Assembly: GCA_026418655.1 (NCBI GenBank)
Contig: JAOAAW010000091.1
Span: forward strand, 1 to 17,401
Reading direction: 5' to 3'
Length of the DNA stretch: 17,401 nt
Source: a bacterium
Lineage (GTDB): Bacteria > Ratteibacteria > UBA8468 > B48-G9 > DTJG01
Both the position numbers and the translations under genes were made by a program. Below the pieces are notes generated by a model. It saw nothing but the letters and a program-made list of their open reading frames with translations, was not told the origin of the DNA and did not search any database. Positions 1-7,920 of the stretch are shown here, piece by piece (within the stretch, counting starts at the first letter, position 1; the number at the start of each line of letters is the position of its first letter).

Positions 1-2057
1 CTCTTATTATATCGGGTCCGTCTGAAGAATCTGTATCCCTTTATTATGAAATAGACCGGGTTGTAAGAAGACTGAAGAAGGGCGAGGATTATACTGTGGA
101 TGAGGAAAGCCAGACAGCAAGTCTTACAGAAGAAGGCGTTGCAAAATGCGAAAAAATGTTGAATGTTTCAAATCTTTATGATATTTCAAACACAGAAATA
201 GTTCACCATATCATTCAGTCCCTCAGGGCACATAATTTTTATAATAGAGATGACCAGTACATAGTTAAAGATGGCAAGGTCGTTATAGTTGATGAATTCA
301 CAGGCAGATTGATGCCAGGTAGACGCTGGTCAGACGGCTTGCATCAGGCAGTTGAGGCAAAGGAAGGTGTGCAGATAGAAAGTGAAAACCAGACACTTGC
401 CACAATTTCTTTCCAGAACTATTTCAGGCTTTATGAAAAGCTTGCTGGTATGACAGGTACTGCCTTAACAGAAGCTGTAGAACTTAAGACGATATACAAA
501 ACAGATGTTATTGTGATTCCAACAAACAAACCACTTAACAGACGAGAATTTGACGACGAGATCTACAAAACAGAAAAGAATAAGTTTGAAGCTGTTGTCC
601 AGGAAATTGAACAGTTATACAAAAAAGGCAGACCTGTACTCGTTGGCACTACATCCATTGAAAAGTCAGAAAGATTAAGCAGGATGCTAATGAGAAAAAA
701 TATCCCCCACCAGGTTCTCAATGCAAAATTTCATGAAAAGGAAGCAGAAATTATTGCAAGAGCGGGACAGAAGTATGCTGTTACCATTGCAACAAATATG
801 GCAGGCCGTGGTACCGATATTGTTCTTGGAGAAGGTGTCGTGGAACCTCAATGTATTGATCCTGCTACAAAGGTTGCAAAATGTTGCATTGCCTGCGAAG
901 ATGATTGTTCTCAATGCTTCAAAAAAAGAAAATTTACAGAATGCAAAACAGGTTCAGATATTCCCTGTGGTCTCCATGTAATTGGAACAGAAAGGCATGA
1001 AGCAAGAAGAATAGACAATCAGCTTAAAGGAAGATCCGGAAGACAGGGGGATCCTGGCTCATCGAGGTTCTATCTATCTCTTGAAGATGATTTATTGAGA
1101 ATATTTGGCTCTGATAGATTAAAAGGCATTATGGGACAGCTTCCTGAAGGAGAAAAAATTAAACACCCATTGATTACGAGAATGATAAATAATGCACAGA
1201 AAAAGGTTGAGGCAAGGAATTTTGAAATAAGAAAACAACTTCTGGAATTTGATGATGTAATGAACGAACAGAGAAAGGTAATCTATGGAATAAGGCAAGA
1301 CATACTTACAGGACGGAACCTTGAAAACTATCTTGAAGATTTTATAACAGAAACTGTTGAATCTGCTGTCTCTGAACATCTAAATATGCAGGTAAAACCA
1401 GAGACATGGAATGTTTCTGCCCTCTCAGCACATATCAGGAATATCTTCAACATAAACCTTAACCTGCGGATGCCAGAAACATTAAAGGATATCCAGGCAT
1501 GGAGACAGGACATCACAGAAGAGATACTGAATGCTATAAAGAAAGCCCTTGAAAACCAGAAGACATCCCTGGGCCTCCTTTTTACAGAAATGTTGAAATT
1601 TATACTCCTTCAGGCAATAGACCACAGATGGAAATCACACCTCAGGTCCATTGACGAGCTGCGTGAAGGTATCGGGTTGAGAGCCTATGGACAGAAGGAT
1701 GTTGTTGTTGCATATAAACAGGAAGCATTCCTATTTTTCCAGGAAATGCTTGCGTCTATCAGGCAGGAAGTTCTTACCCATCTTTTCAGAGTTAGAGTTT
1801 CAGAAAAAGCTGTAGTAAACGCACCCAGTAAGGTTTTTGTACCTGCACAATATTCTCATCAGGAACTTAACCAGTTTGATGTATTAAGAACCTCTGAATC
1901 TGTGCAGGTTCAGAGTCAAACTCAAAAGCCTGAACCTATTCCTGTTTCAGGAAACAAAATTCAGCCTGTTAGGGTTGGAAAAAAAATAGGAAGAAACGAA
2001 CCTTGTCCTTGTGGAAGTGGGAAAAAATATAAAAAATGCTGCGGAGTTAACAAGTGA
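1..2057 (+). CDS. secA: Protein translocase subunit SecA, C-terminal part (5' end outside window)
   Basis: SecA is the ATPase motor that drives unfolded preproteins through the SecYEG channel at the inner membrane. The reading frame is open from base 3, upstream of the first ATG (96), and encodes typical SecA sequence there (LIISGPSEES, then LKKGEDYTVDE), so the gene is cut by the window edge; nucleotide-binding domain 1 with its Walker A is missing. Visible in order: the end of the preprotein cross-linking region, VIVDEFTGRLMPGRRWSDGLHQA, the MTGTA motif, nucleotide-binding domain 2 with TNMAGRGTDIV and QLKGRSGRQGDPGSSRF, the helical scaffold/wing domains, and a C-terminal SEC-C zinc motif CxCx8CC (2004-2042). 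A cysteine-rich insert (852-968) lies between GRGTDIVLG and GLHVIGTERHE. The stop overlaps the dnaA ATG by one base (TGATG), so the two are probably co-translated. Identification is secure. Confidence 0.97.
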   Translation, partial: LIISGPSEESVSLYYEIDRVVRRLKKGEDYTVDEESQTASLTEEGVAKCEKMLNVSNLYDISNTEIVHHIIQSLRAHNFYNRDDQYIVKDGKVVIVDEFTGRLMPGRRWSDGLHQAVEAKEGVQIESENQTLATISFQNYFRLYEKLAGMTGTALTEAVELKTIYKTDVIVIPTNKPLNRREFDDEIYKTEKNKFEAVVQEIEQLYKKGRPVLVGTTSIEKSERLSRMLMRKNIPHQVLNAKFHEKEAEIIARAGQKYAVTIATNMAGRGTDIVLGEGVVEPQCIDPATKVAKCCIACEDDCSQCFKKRKFTECKTGSDIPCGLHVIGTERHEARRIDNQLKGRSGRQGDPGSSRFYLSLEDDLLRIFGSDRLKGIMGQLPEGEKIKHPLITRMINNAQKKVEARNFEIRKQLLEFDDVMNEQRKVIYGIRQDILTGRNLENYLEDFITETVESAVSEHLNMQVKPETWNVSALSAHIRNIFNINLNLRMPETLKDIQAWRQDITEEILNAIKKALENQKTSLGLLFTEMLKFILLQAIDHRWKSHLRSIDELREGIGLRAYGQKDVVVAYKQEAFLFFQEMLASIRQEVLTHLFRVRVSEKAVVNAPSKVFVPAQYSHQELNQFDVLRTSESVQVQSQTQKPEPIPVSGNKIQPVRVGKKIGRNEPCPCGSGKKYKKCCGVNK
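852..968 (+). other. Cysteine-rich insert in SecA nucleotide-binding domain 2
   Basis: About 39 codons between GRGTDIVLG and GLHVIGTERHE encode eight cysteines (one single, one CC pair, CxxC-type spacings CIAC, CEDDC and CSQC, then two single ones). Many SecA proteins have a variable loop at this site, but eight cysteines suggest binding of Zn or an Fe-S cluster. The metal-binding role is inferred from the spacing only. Confidence 0.6.
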
Positions 2058-3376
2058 TGGAAAATCCTGTGGATAAATTGTGGAAAACATGGGAGAAGGT
2101 ACTAAATTCTTTGGGAGAACGGTTGAAAAATGACAGGATCATTGAAACCTGGTTCAAACCCTTGAAAATCAAAAAGATAGAACAAAATAACGTCTTTATA
2201 GAAATCCCGAACCAGCTTTTTTACAAAGGACTCTCTCCTTTTGTTGACATTTTGAGAGATGCTTTTGCTGAAATCCTCGGAGAAAAACCGGATTTTACCT
2301 GGGTCTTATCCGAATCAAATATGGGCGGTCAGGAAAACATAATTAAAGAAAGTGTCCCAGGAGAAAGCCTTAACCCTGATTATGTTTTTGAAACTTTTGT
2401 AGTGGGTCCCTGCAACAGATTGGCACATGCTGCAAGTTTAGCTGTTGCCCAGTCTCCTGGAGTTGCCTACAATCCTCTTTTCATCTATGGTGATGTTGGT
2501 CTTGGAAAAACACATCTAATGCAAGCAATAGGACATATGGCAAGGTCTTCTGCTCACGCAAATATTGCGTATTTACCCTGTGAAATTTTCGTCAATCAAT
2601 TTATATACAGCATACAAACAAAAACCACACACGTTTTCAGAAACAGGTTCAGAAAAGCAGATATTTTACTCATAGATGATATACATTTCCTTGCAGGTAA
2701 AGAAGGTACTCAAGAAGAATTCTTCCATACATTTAATGCATTATACGACCAGAGAAAACAAATAGTGCTTTCCAGTGATAGGCCACCAAAAGAGATATCT
2801 GCTCTTGAAAAAAGGCTGGTATCAAGGTTTGAATGGGGTCTTGTTGTTGATTTACAGCCACCTGACTTTGAAACACGTGTAGCAATACTCAAGAAAAAAT
2901 GCGAAACAAAGAACATCCATCTTAGTGACGATGTTATCTTCTTTATAGCCGAGAATATAAGTGATAATATCCGTTTACTTGAAGGTGCACTTAATCGGCT
3001 GGTAGCGATTTCTTCTCTTTATAATAAAAGTCTAAATGTGGAGCTTGCTCGAGAGTATTTGAAGGAAATTTTGAGTTCCCAGAGAAAGGTGATCACAGTA
3101 CAGAGGGTGCAAGAGGTGGTTGCAGAATATTTTAAAATAAGCTTGAATGAATTAAAGAGTCAGCGTCGTGTAAAAGGCCTTGTAATTCCCAGGCAAATAG
3201 CAATGCATATTGCAAGGGAACTTACATCATGTTCTCTGACTTCTATTGCTGAAGAATTTGGTGGAAAGGATCACACAACCGTTATTCACGCATGTAAGAA
3301 GATTAAGATGGCTATAGAGAATGATGAGAATATAAAGGCAATTGTAAACAAATTAATTAACATCCTGAACTCTTAG
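2057..3376 (+). CDS. dnaA: Chromosomal replication initiator protein DnaA
   Basis: DnaA binds DnaA boxes at oriC as an ATP-bound oligomer, melts the origin and helps load the replicative helicase. The 439-residue product has the full family layout: an N-terminal helicase-interaction domain (about 1-85), a short linker, an AAA+ domain with Walker A GDVGLGKTH (145-153), Walker B ILLIDD (203-208) and the sensor stretch SSDRPP (239-244), and domain IV with the DNA-binding signature GGKDHTTVIHAC (402-413). The ATG at 2057 shares a base with the secA stop. An in-frame GTG at 2054 would add one residue and sits better behind GGAG (2043-2046), so the start is uncertain by one codon. No separate strong promoter is evident before it. 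Two DnaA-box sequences lie in codons 4-11, consistent with autoregulation. Confidence 0.97.
   Translation: MENPVDKLWKTWEKVLNSLGERLKNDRIIETWFKPLKIKKIEQNNVFIEIPNQLFYKGLSPFVDILRDAFAEILGEKPDFTWVLSESNMGGQENIIKESVPGESLNPDYVFETFVVGPCNRLAHAASLAVAQSPGVAYNPLFIYGDVGLGKTHLMQAIGHMARSSAHANIAYLPCEIFVNQFIYSIQTKTTHVFRNRFRKADILLIDDIHFLAGKEGTQEEFFHTFNALYDQRKQIVLSSDRPPKEISALEKRLVSRFEWGLVVDLQPPDFETRVAILKKKCETKNIHLSDDVIFFIAENISDNIRLLEGALNRLVAISSLYNKSLNVELAREYLKEILSSQRKVITVQRVQEVVAEYFKISLNELKSQRRVKGLVIPRQIAMHIARELTSCSLTSIAEEFGGKDHTTVIHACKKIKMAIENDENIKAIVNKLINILNS
2068..2076 (-). promoter_or_regulatory. Consensus DnaA box (TTATCCACA) inside the dnaA start
   Basis: The + strand reads TGTGGATAA, the exact reverse complement of the consensus DnaA box TTATCCACA. 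It lies in codons 4-7 of dnaA, 11 bases from the DnaA start. It is the only perfect consensus copy I found in the window, and a second box follows two bases later. Likely role: DnaA feedback on dnaA expression or part of an origin. Function is inferred. Confidence 0.6.
2079..2087 (-). promoter_or_regulatory. Second DnaA box (TTTTCCACA), tandem with the first
   Basis: The + strand reads TGTGGAAAA; its complement TTTTCCACA fits the relaxed box TTWTNCACA. It has the same orientation as the 2068-2076 box and starts 11 bases further on, about one helical turn, which is a common spacing for cooperative DnaA binding. The same nonamer also occurs by chance inside unrelated genes in this window, so alone it would be weak; the pairing carries the argument. 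Confidence 0.5.
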
Positions 3377-3398
3377 ATATTAACAGGATATTTACAGG
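3377..3398 (+). repeat. Two tandem 11-bp repeats after dnaA
   Basis: ATATTAACAGG (3377-3387) is followed without a gap by ATATTTACAGG (3388-3398), differing at one base. They begin right after the dnaA stop and end just before the -35 of the dnaN promoter. A related ATTAACATGG occurs at 3431-3440. They may be an operator or iteron-like protein-binding sites; no known motif is matched. Confidence 0.5.
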
Positions 3399-3403
3399 TT
3401 AAG

Positions 3404-3432
3404 TTGAAGACACTGTAAGGGTTGTGTATAAT
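3404..3432 (+). promoter_or_regulatory. Sigma-70-type promoter for dnaN
   Basis: TTGAAG (3404-3409), a 17-base spacer, then a perfect TATAAT (3427-3432). The predicted transcript would start near 3439, about 35 bases before the dnaN ATG. A DnaA-box sequence overlaps the -10, so DnaA binding would be expected to block the promoter. Confidence 0.7.
3423..3431 (-). promoter_or_regulatory. DnaA box (TTATACACA) overlapping the dnaN -10
   Basis: The + strand reads TGTGTATAA, complement TTATACACA, which fits TTWTNCACA and equals a known E. coli oriC box variant. It covers five of the six bases of the -10 hexamer. The position suggests DnaA repression of dnaN; this is inference from position and motif. 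Confidence 0.45.
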
Positions 3433-3473
3433 TAACATGGTTTACTGGGATTATTATTAAAAGGAGACTAAAT

Positions 3474-4568
3474 ATGGAGATAATTATAGAGAAAGAAAAA
3501 CTCCTTGAAGCCTTAGAAAAGATTGCAAAGATACTACCATCAAAACCAGTAATAACGACAACTGGTGGAATATTAATAGAGGGGAAAAAAGATGGGATAA
3601 CGCTTACGGTCACGGATCTACAGTTAACCGCAAGAATTTTTATTGAATGTAGTGTGAAGGATAAAGATAATGTTTTAATACCTGGTAAAAATTTTATTTC
3701 ATTGATTAAAAAAATTCCTGAAAATCAGGTCAGAATTTCCACTAAAGAAAATAGTGCCATAATTGACAACAAATCCTTCCAGTATAAGTTTTTGCTTATG
3801 AGTGTTGAGGAGTATCCGAAACTTCCAACTGAAAAAGAAATGAGTTCGGGAAACTTTATAATCTCTTCTTCAATTCTACTTGATATGATTAAAAAGTCAA
3901 TATACTGCATCAATCCTGAGGAACCAAGAATGTATTTTCGCGGAGTACTCGTTGAGAAAAAGGATTCTTTTTTGAATATGGTTGCAACTGACACTCGTCG
4001 TCTTGCCCTTGTAAAAAAGGAGGTCCAGGGTGAAGAAAGGGTAAAGATTATTCTACCATTAAGACTTATTGAGGTTCTTCCATTAATCTTTAAAGAAGTC
4101 GACATTTCTATGGCGTTTAGCAAAAACCAGATAACATTTAAATCCGACAAAATTATACTGATTTCCCAGCTTCTTGAAGGAGATTTTCCTGATTATGAGA
4201 AAGTCATACCTTCCTCGAACAAGCAGGGCACTGCTTTGATTAAAACACGCGAACTTCTGGATAGTCTGGACAGGCTTACTCTAATGGCCACAGGAAACAT
4301 TATTTCAGTCAAGTTGAGTTTCAGAAAAAATCTTCTTGTTTTGAATATAGAAAGCCCTGAGAGTGGCTCTGGAGAAGAAAGGATAAATATAGAATATTCC
4401 GGAGCAGAAAGTACAATAGTTTTTAATCCGAGCTATTTGATAGACTTTTTAAAGACCGTGGATGAGGAATTTATAGAGTTTTTCTTTCAGGATCCTGTGA
4501 AACCAGCAAAACTATGTGCCAGGGGTGACCAGTCATATCTGTATGTGGTAATGCCCATGAAACCATGA
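3474..4568 (+). CDS. dnaN: DNA polymerase III subunit beta (sliding clamp)
   Basis: This is the ring-shaped clamp that tethers DNA polymerase III and other replication and repair proteins to DNA. At 364 residues it has the normal length for the three-domain clamp. Family features visible include the N-terminal pattern EKEKLLEALEKIAKILPSKP, the central MYFRGVLVE...VATDTRRLALVKK segment, EGDFPDYEKVIP in the third-domain entry, and the C-terminal YLYVVMPMKP resembling the family's YLIMPMR ending. The ATG follows AAGGAG (3461-3466) with a seven-base gap and a strong promoter upstream. Its stop overlaps the ATG of the next gene (ATGA at 4565-4568), which indicates translational coupling to the DUF721 protein. 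Confidence 0.97.
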   Translation: MEIIIEKEKLLEALEKIAKILPSKPVITTTGGILIEGKKDGITLTVTDLQLTARIFIECSVKDKDNVLIPGKNFISLIKKIPENQVRISTKENSAIIDNKSFQYKFLLMSVEEYPKLPTEKEMSSGNFIISSSILLDMIKKSIYCINPEEPRMYFRGVLVEKKDSFLNMVATDTRRLALVKKEVQGEERVKIILPLRLIEVLPLIFKEVDISMAFSKNQITFKSDKIILISQLLEGDFPDYEKVIPSSNKQGTALIKTRELLDSLDRLTLMATGNIISVKLSFRKNLLVLNIESPESGSGEERINIEYSGAESTIVFNPSYLIDFLKTVDEEFIEFFFQDPVKPAKLCARGDQSYLYVVMPMKP

Positions 4569-4855
4569 AGGAAAAAAAATTTTCAGAGGTTCTTCCAGAC
4601 GCAATAAGAAGTATAGGTTGTTCCGATATATATCCACGTGTGGATGGTATCCTTGATTGGGAGAAGATATGGGCTGAAATATCCGGAGAAGCAAGTAGGT
4701 TTAGCTATTTTTTGAACTTTAAGGATGGAATAGTGCTTGTAGCAGTGAAAAATTCAGCCTGGGTTCTTGAACTGACAAAAAGGAAACCGAGTATATTAAA
4801 GGCATTACGGGATAGAACCGGAAAAAAAATAAAAGAGATTAAATTTATCCGGTGA
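4565..4855 (+). CDS. dciA: DUF721 / DciA-family protein, probable replicative helicase loader
   Basis: A 96-residue protein with the DUF721 pattern: DWEKIWAEISGEASRFS near residues 28-44, then LNFKDGIVLVAVKNSAWVLEL, and a closing helix-strand segment ending KIKEIKFIR. DciA proteins interact with DnaB and help load it at the origin in the many bacteria that lack DnaC or DnaI. The ATG lies inside the dnaN stop (ATGA), so it is the last gene of a dnaA-dnaN-dciA unit. Its position after the clamp supports a replication role. Family membership is well supported; the loader function is taken from the family, not shown here. Confidence 0.85.
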   Translation: MKEKKFSEVLPDAIRSIGCSDIYPRVDGILDWEKIWAEISGEASRFSYFLNFKDGIVLVAVKNSAWVLELTKRKPSILKALRDRTGKKIKEIKFIR

Positions 4856-4857
4856 TC

Positions 4858-7800
4858 TCACCTGTAATAAACCTTTACAAAATCAGTCTCTCTAAGCGGA
4901 AGAGTAAAGGTAAGTACTTTTCCTTTCCTTGAGTATTTCAAAAGGCCGTGATGCACACTTTCAACCTTTGAGATCTGTTTTAAGGGCATTATCCCAATTT
5001 CTAATTTTTCTATCGGCTGAAATGTATAGTTAGCAAGCACAAGCACACTACCCTTATCAGCATCCATAACCACTGCATCAATAAGTGCATGCGAGCATTT
5101 CACCGGCAGATCAATACCACTTTCTAAAACTGGCTTACAGATAAAATCTCGGTATGCCTGTGGATACTGCCATGGTTCAAAAGCCCTCTTGATGAGAAGT
5201 TGATCCGGGACAACCACACAGGGTGAAGGTTCTTCAAGGGCATTCAAGTCATTAATGCTTTTCATTACATTGTTTCTGGCAATAAGCGCCTGTCTCATAT
5301 AAGCAATGGCAGGAAGAAACCCAAAGCAGTAAATTGTACCCCTTTGATATCTACCCGATACCGCAGCAGGCGTTGAATCAGAAAAATTTGCGATAACCAG
5401 GGCACTAGGCTTTGGTTTAAGATTCTGTTTAACGGATACGACATCAAGTACAGCGTTATTTTGCCTCACAACTGCTGTATCTACAACTGTCAGGTAATCG
5501 AGATACCTTCCGCTATTCAGGAAACGTGCTTTTTCTTCTGGTGTTGAGCGGATAGCAGGCAATATGCTTTCAATAATTTCGTTTGGCCTGTGAAACTCAT
5601 TGTATATACCAGCGCCTGCTGTGAGAACAAGTCTTCCACCACCAGCAACCCAGAGTTTGATTTGTTCTGCGGCCTTTTCTGTTATGGCTGTTCCAGAGAG
5701 ATAGGCAACCTTATAATTTTTCAGCCAGCCCTGCTCTATCATTTTTTCTGAGAGAAAGTCCACAGGAATCTGTCTGTGAGCAAGGGCAAGCCATATATGC
5801 ATCCTTTCAAACCCGTAAGCATAATTTGAGCCCATTTCCCAGATATCAGCAGAAGAAGAATAAATAATCGCTACCTGGCTTTTCCTTTTTTTTGCCGAAT
5901 ACAAAAGATCCTCTGCTGCGCCTATTTCTCGCACAATTTCTGCAAGAGCATACCACATATCTGTTTTTGCTTGAATTGAGTGGTTATTCCAAGGAGGTCC
6001 AGCTTCATGCGCTGACCATACAGGACCATACCAGTAAGCATTCAGGATTTTATTATCTCTTGCCACATGGCTTGCTGTGTATGTTTTCATTGTCCATGAA
6101 GCCCTGCCTGCGTATCCAATGAGATAATGTCCCAGAACCTGATTATTTTTCATGGCAGCAGAGCGCATCAGCTCAGAATTATAGGCTGTGCATTGCCTGG
6201 TTGATGAACCATTTGCCCAATCCTCGCTCCATATGGAATTGTTATCAGCTGAATCAAGAAGGTCAAAATAATCAACACCTATACAACCGAAATTTGCGAC
6301 ATATACAGCGCCATCTGAAAAATTGACATTAACAGGGAATTTTCCGCCATATGCTTTTTCCAGAGCTTCTCTTTGTGCGCGGATCAACTTGCTCAAGGCA
6401 TATGTGCGAAATTTCTGTGTGTAATAGAAAAGCTCTGGTTGAGTTTCTTTCTGGGTAGTGTCAACGGGTTTTATTTCTTCCCAATGTGTGGCCTTAAACG
6501 AAGCAGGAGTTAACTTCAATTCCTGAAGAAATTTTCTGAAACAGGATGTACATACTTCACATTTCATCAGATGGTCTACAGAAAGACCCTGCGGTTCATC
6601 CATAAGCATGCAGTATGCTATGTCCTGTATCTTTTTATTTCCTTTCTTGAATTGCTCTGCTTCAGCTATTGCTGTGTTTTTTACCTGTGAAATATCAAGG
6701 CCGCAATAGCAGCTGTAGTTCTTTCTTAACCCAGCATTCCAGGTGTTTGTTGAAAGTATTATCCTGTCTTTATTGGAGAAACCAAAATAATCAAGGGTTT
6801 TCCATTCCCTATCAAAAGTTTTTCTATCCACAGGTGCAACAACAGGACTGATTTGTTCCGGGACTGTCGGAAGGTTTGCTGAGACAAAAAAAGGAAATAT
6901 GGCGGGTTTTTTCCCTATCTCCGGCCATTTCATATTATCAGCAATTTTGCCGTATTTTTCAGCCAGTTCCAGGTCTGTTGTAAATTTTTCTGGGTGTTCC
7001 TTGAAATCAGGGGGTATAATGATTCTCAGTGAACCAGTAGCATCCCTCTGGATGACTTTCACAATAGCTGTTTCTGATGGTTCATAGGCAAATTCAAATT
7101 TTGCATTGAGCCTGGGAGCAATATCAGCATATGAATACCTTGCTGAAAACGTAAGATTTACACCAGAATCAAAATACATAAGCTTTGTAATATTCAACCA
7201 GCCTGTTGTTTGGTTATTGGTGAACAAATCCTTTTTTTGAGCTAAAACAGGCTGAACATTTTGTTCAAGCCCTGAAGCAGTCAATGCAAAATGAGCGTAC
7301 CAGGGAGCGCGGTAATAGTTTCCAAAGATGTGAATGTAAAAAGGTTTTTCATGCCCCTGCCCGGTGGTTATTCTGAGATAGAGTTGTGGTCCATATGGTG
7401 TATGGTCAGGTTCCTTCTTTAACTCATCTGTAACAAGCAGACAGTCTATAGCCCGTGTATAAAAATAATAGGGAGCACTTTTGTCAACCTTGCTCAGAAC
7501 AACCCTGTAATTTCCTGGAGTTAGATAGGTTTCTATATCGTCCCAGACATAATCCAGGTCCACATATTCACTTTTTCTTTTTGTATCAAAATCCTTGCTG
7601 GCAACCTTTTGTTCACCGGAAAATATACTTACATTGAAGGGACCCCTGTAATAATAGGATTGGAGGTATCTCACCCAGATTTTATATGTGCCTTCTTTTT
7701 TTATTTCAAAATTTTTCCATGCGATGGAATCAAAAGCACCATCTGCACCATGTAAAACCTTCATCCATGTTGCCTGCCTTGCAATGTACCCTGTTTGATT

Positions 7801-7920
7801 GGGTTTCCAACCATTTCCAGAAACCTCAAAGGAATTAGCATCAAGATATAAGGTTTCAGAAACGCACACAGGCGCAAAACAAAAAAGAACCAGCAGAAAG
7901 CCAGTTAATATCCTTTTCAT
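4858..7920 (-). CDS. Large secreted GH42-like glycoside hydrolase (beta-galactosidase trimerisation-type domain)
   Basis: A 1020-residue protein with an N-terminal Sec signal peptide (MKRILTGFLLVLFCFAPVCVS), so probably exported; there is no proper lipobox. After a beta-sandwich-like N-terminal half (about 25-300) comes a TIM-barrel-like region with MLMDEP (438-443), whose acidic pair is a candidate acid/base, and a CEVCTSC cluster (454-460). From about 680 the pattern VAIIYSSS, QIPVDFLSE, YKVAYLSGTAIT and WVAGGGRLVLTAGAG matches the class I glutamine amidotransferase-like trimerisation domain of GH42 beta-galactosidases. The tail is beta-rich. The ATG at 7920 has AGGAGG six bases away and overlaps the upstream UroD-like stop (ATGA); a longer frame from 7953 lacks this support. 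Substrate is unknown. It is the last gene of the operon. Confidence 0.75.
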   Translation of the reverse strand: MKRILTGFLLVLFCFAPVCVSETLYLDANSFEVSGNGWKPNQTGYIARQATWMKVLHGADGAFDSIAWKNFEIKKEGTYKIWVRYLQSYYYRGPFNVSIFSGEQKVASKDFDTKRKSEYVDLDYVWDDIETYLTPGNYRVVLSKVDKSAPYYFYTRAIDCLLVTDELKKEPDHTPYGPQLYLRITTGQGHEKPFYIHIFGNYYRAPWYAHFALTASGLEQNVQPVLAQKKDLFTNNQTTGWLNITKLMYFDSGVNLTFSARYSYADIAPRLNAKFEFAYEPSETAIVKVIQRDATGSLRIIIPPDFKEHPEKFTTDLELAEKYGKIADNMKWPEIGKKPAIFPFFVSANLPTVPEQISPVVAPVDRKTFDREWKTLDYFGFSNKDRIILSTNTWNAGLRKNYSCYCGLDISQVKNTAIAEAEQFKKGNKKIQDIAYCMLMDEPQGLSVDHLMKCEVCTSCFRKFLQELKLTPASFKATHWEEIKPVDTTQKETQPELFYYTQKFRTYALSKLIRAQREALEKAYGGKFPVNVNFSDGAVYVANFGCIGVDYFDLLDSADNNSIWSEDWANGSSTRQCTAYNSELMRSAAMKNNQVLGHYLIGYAGRASWTMKTYTASHVARDNKILNAYWYGPVWSAHEAGPPWNNHSIQAKTDMWYALAEIVREIGAAEDLLYSAKKRKSQVAIIYSSSADIWEMGSNYAYGFERMHIWLALAHRQIPVDFLSEKMIEQGWLKNYKVAYLSGTAITEKAAEQIKLWVAGGGRLVLTAGAGIYNEFHRPNEIIESILPAIRSTPEEKARFLNSGRYLDYLTVVDTAVVRQNNAVLDVVSVKQNLKPKPSALVIANFSDSTPAAVSGRYQRGTIYCFGFLPAIAYMRQALIARNNVMKSINDLNALEEPSPCVVVPDQLLIKRAFEPWQYPQAYRDFICKPVLESGIDLPVKCSHALIDAVVMDADKGSVLVLANYTFQPIEKLEIGIMPLKQISKVESVHHGLLKYSRKGKVLTFTLPLRETDFVKVYYR

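Noticed and set aside
4851..4862. Palindrome GGTGA-TC-TCACC holding both stop codons, as a terminator
   Set aside because: The arms are only five bases, the loop is too short and no T-tract follows; likely chance.
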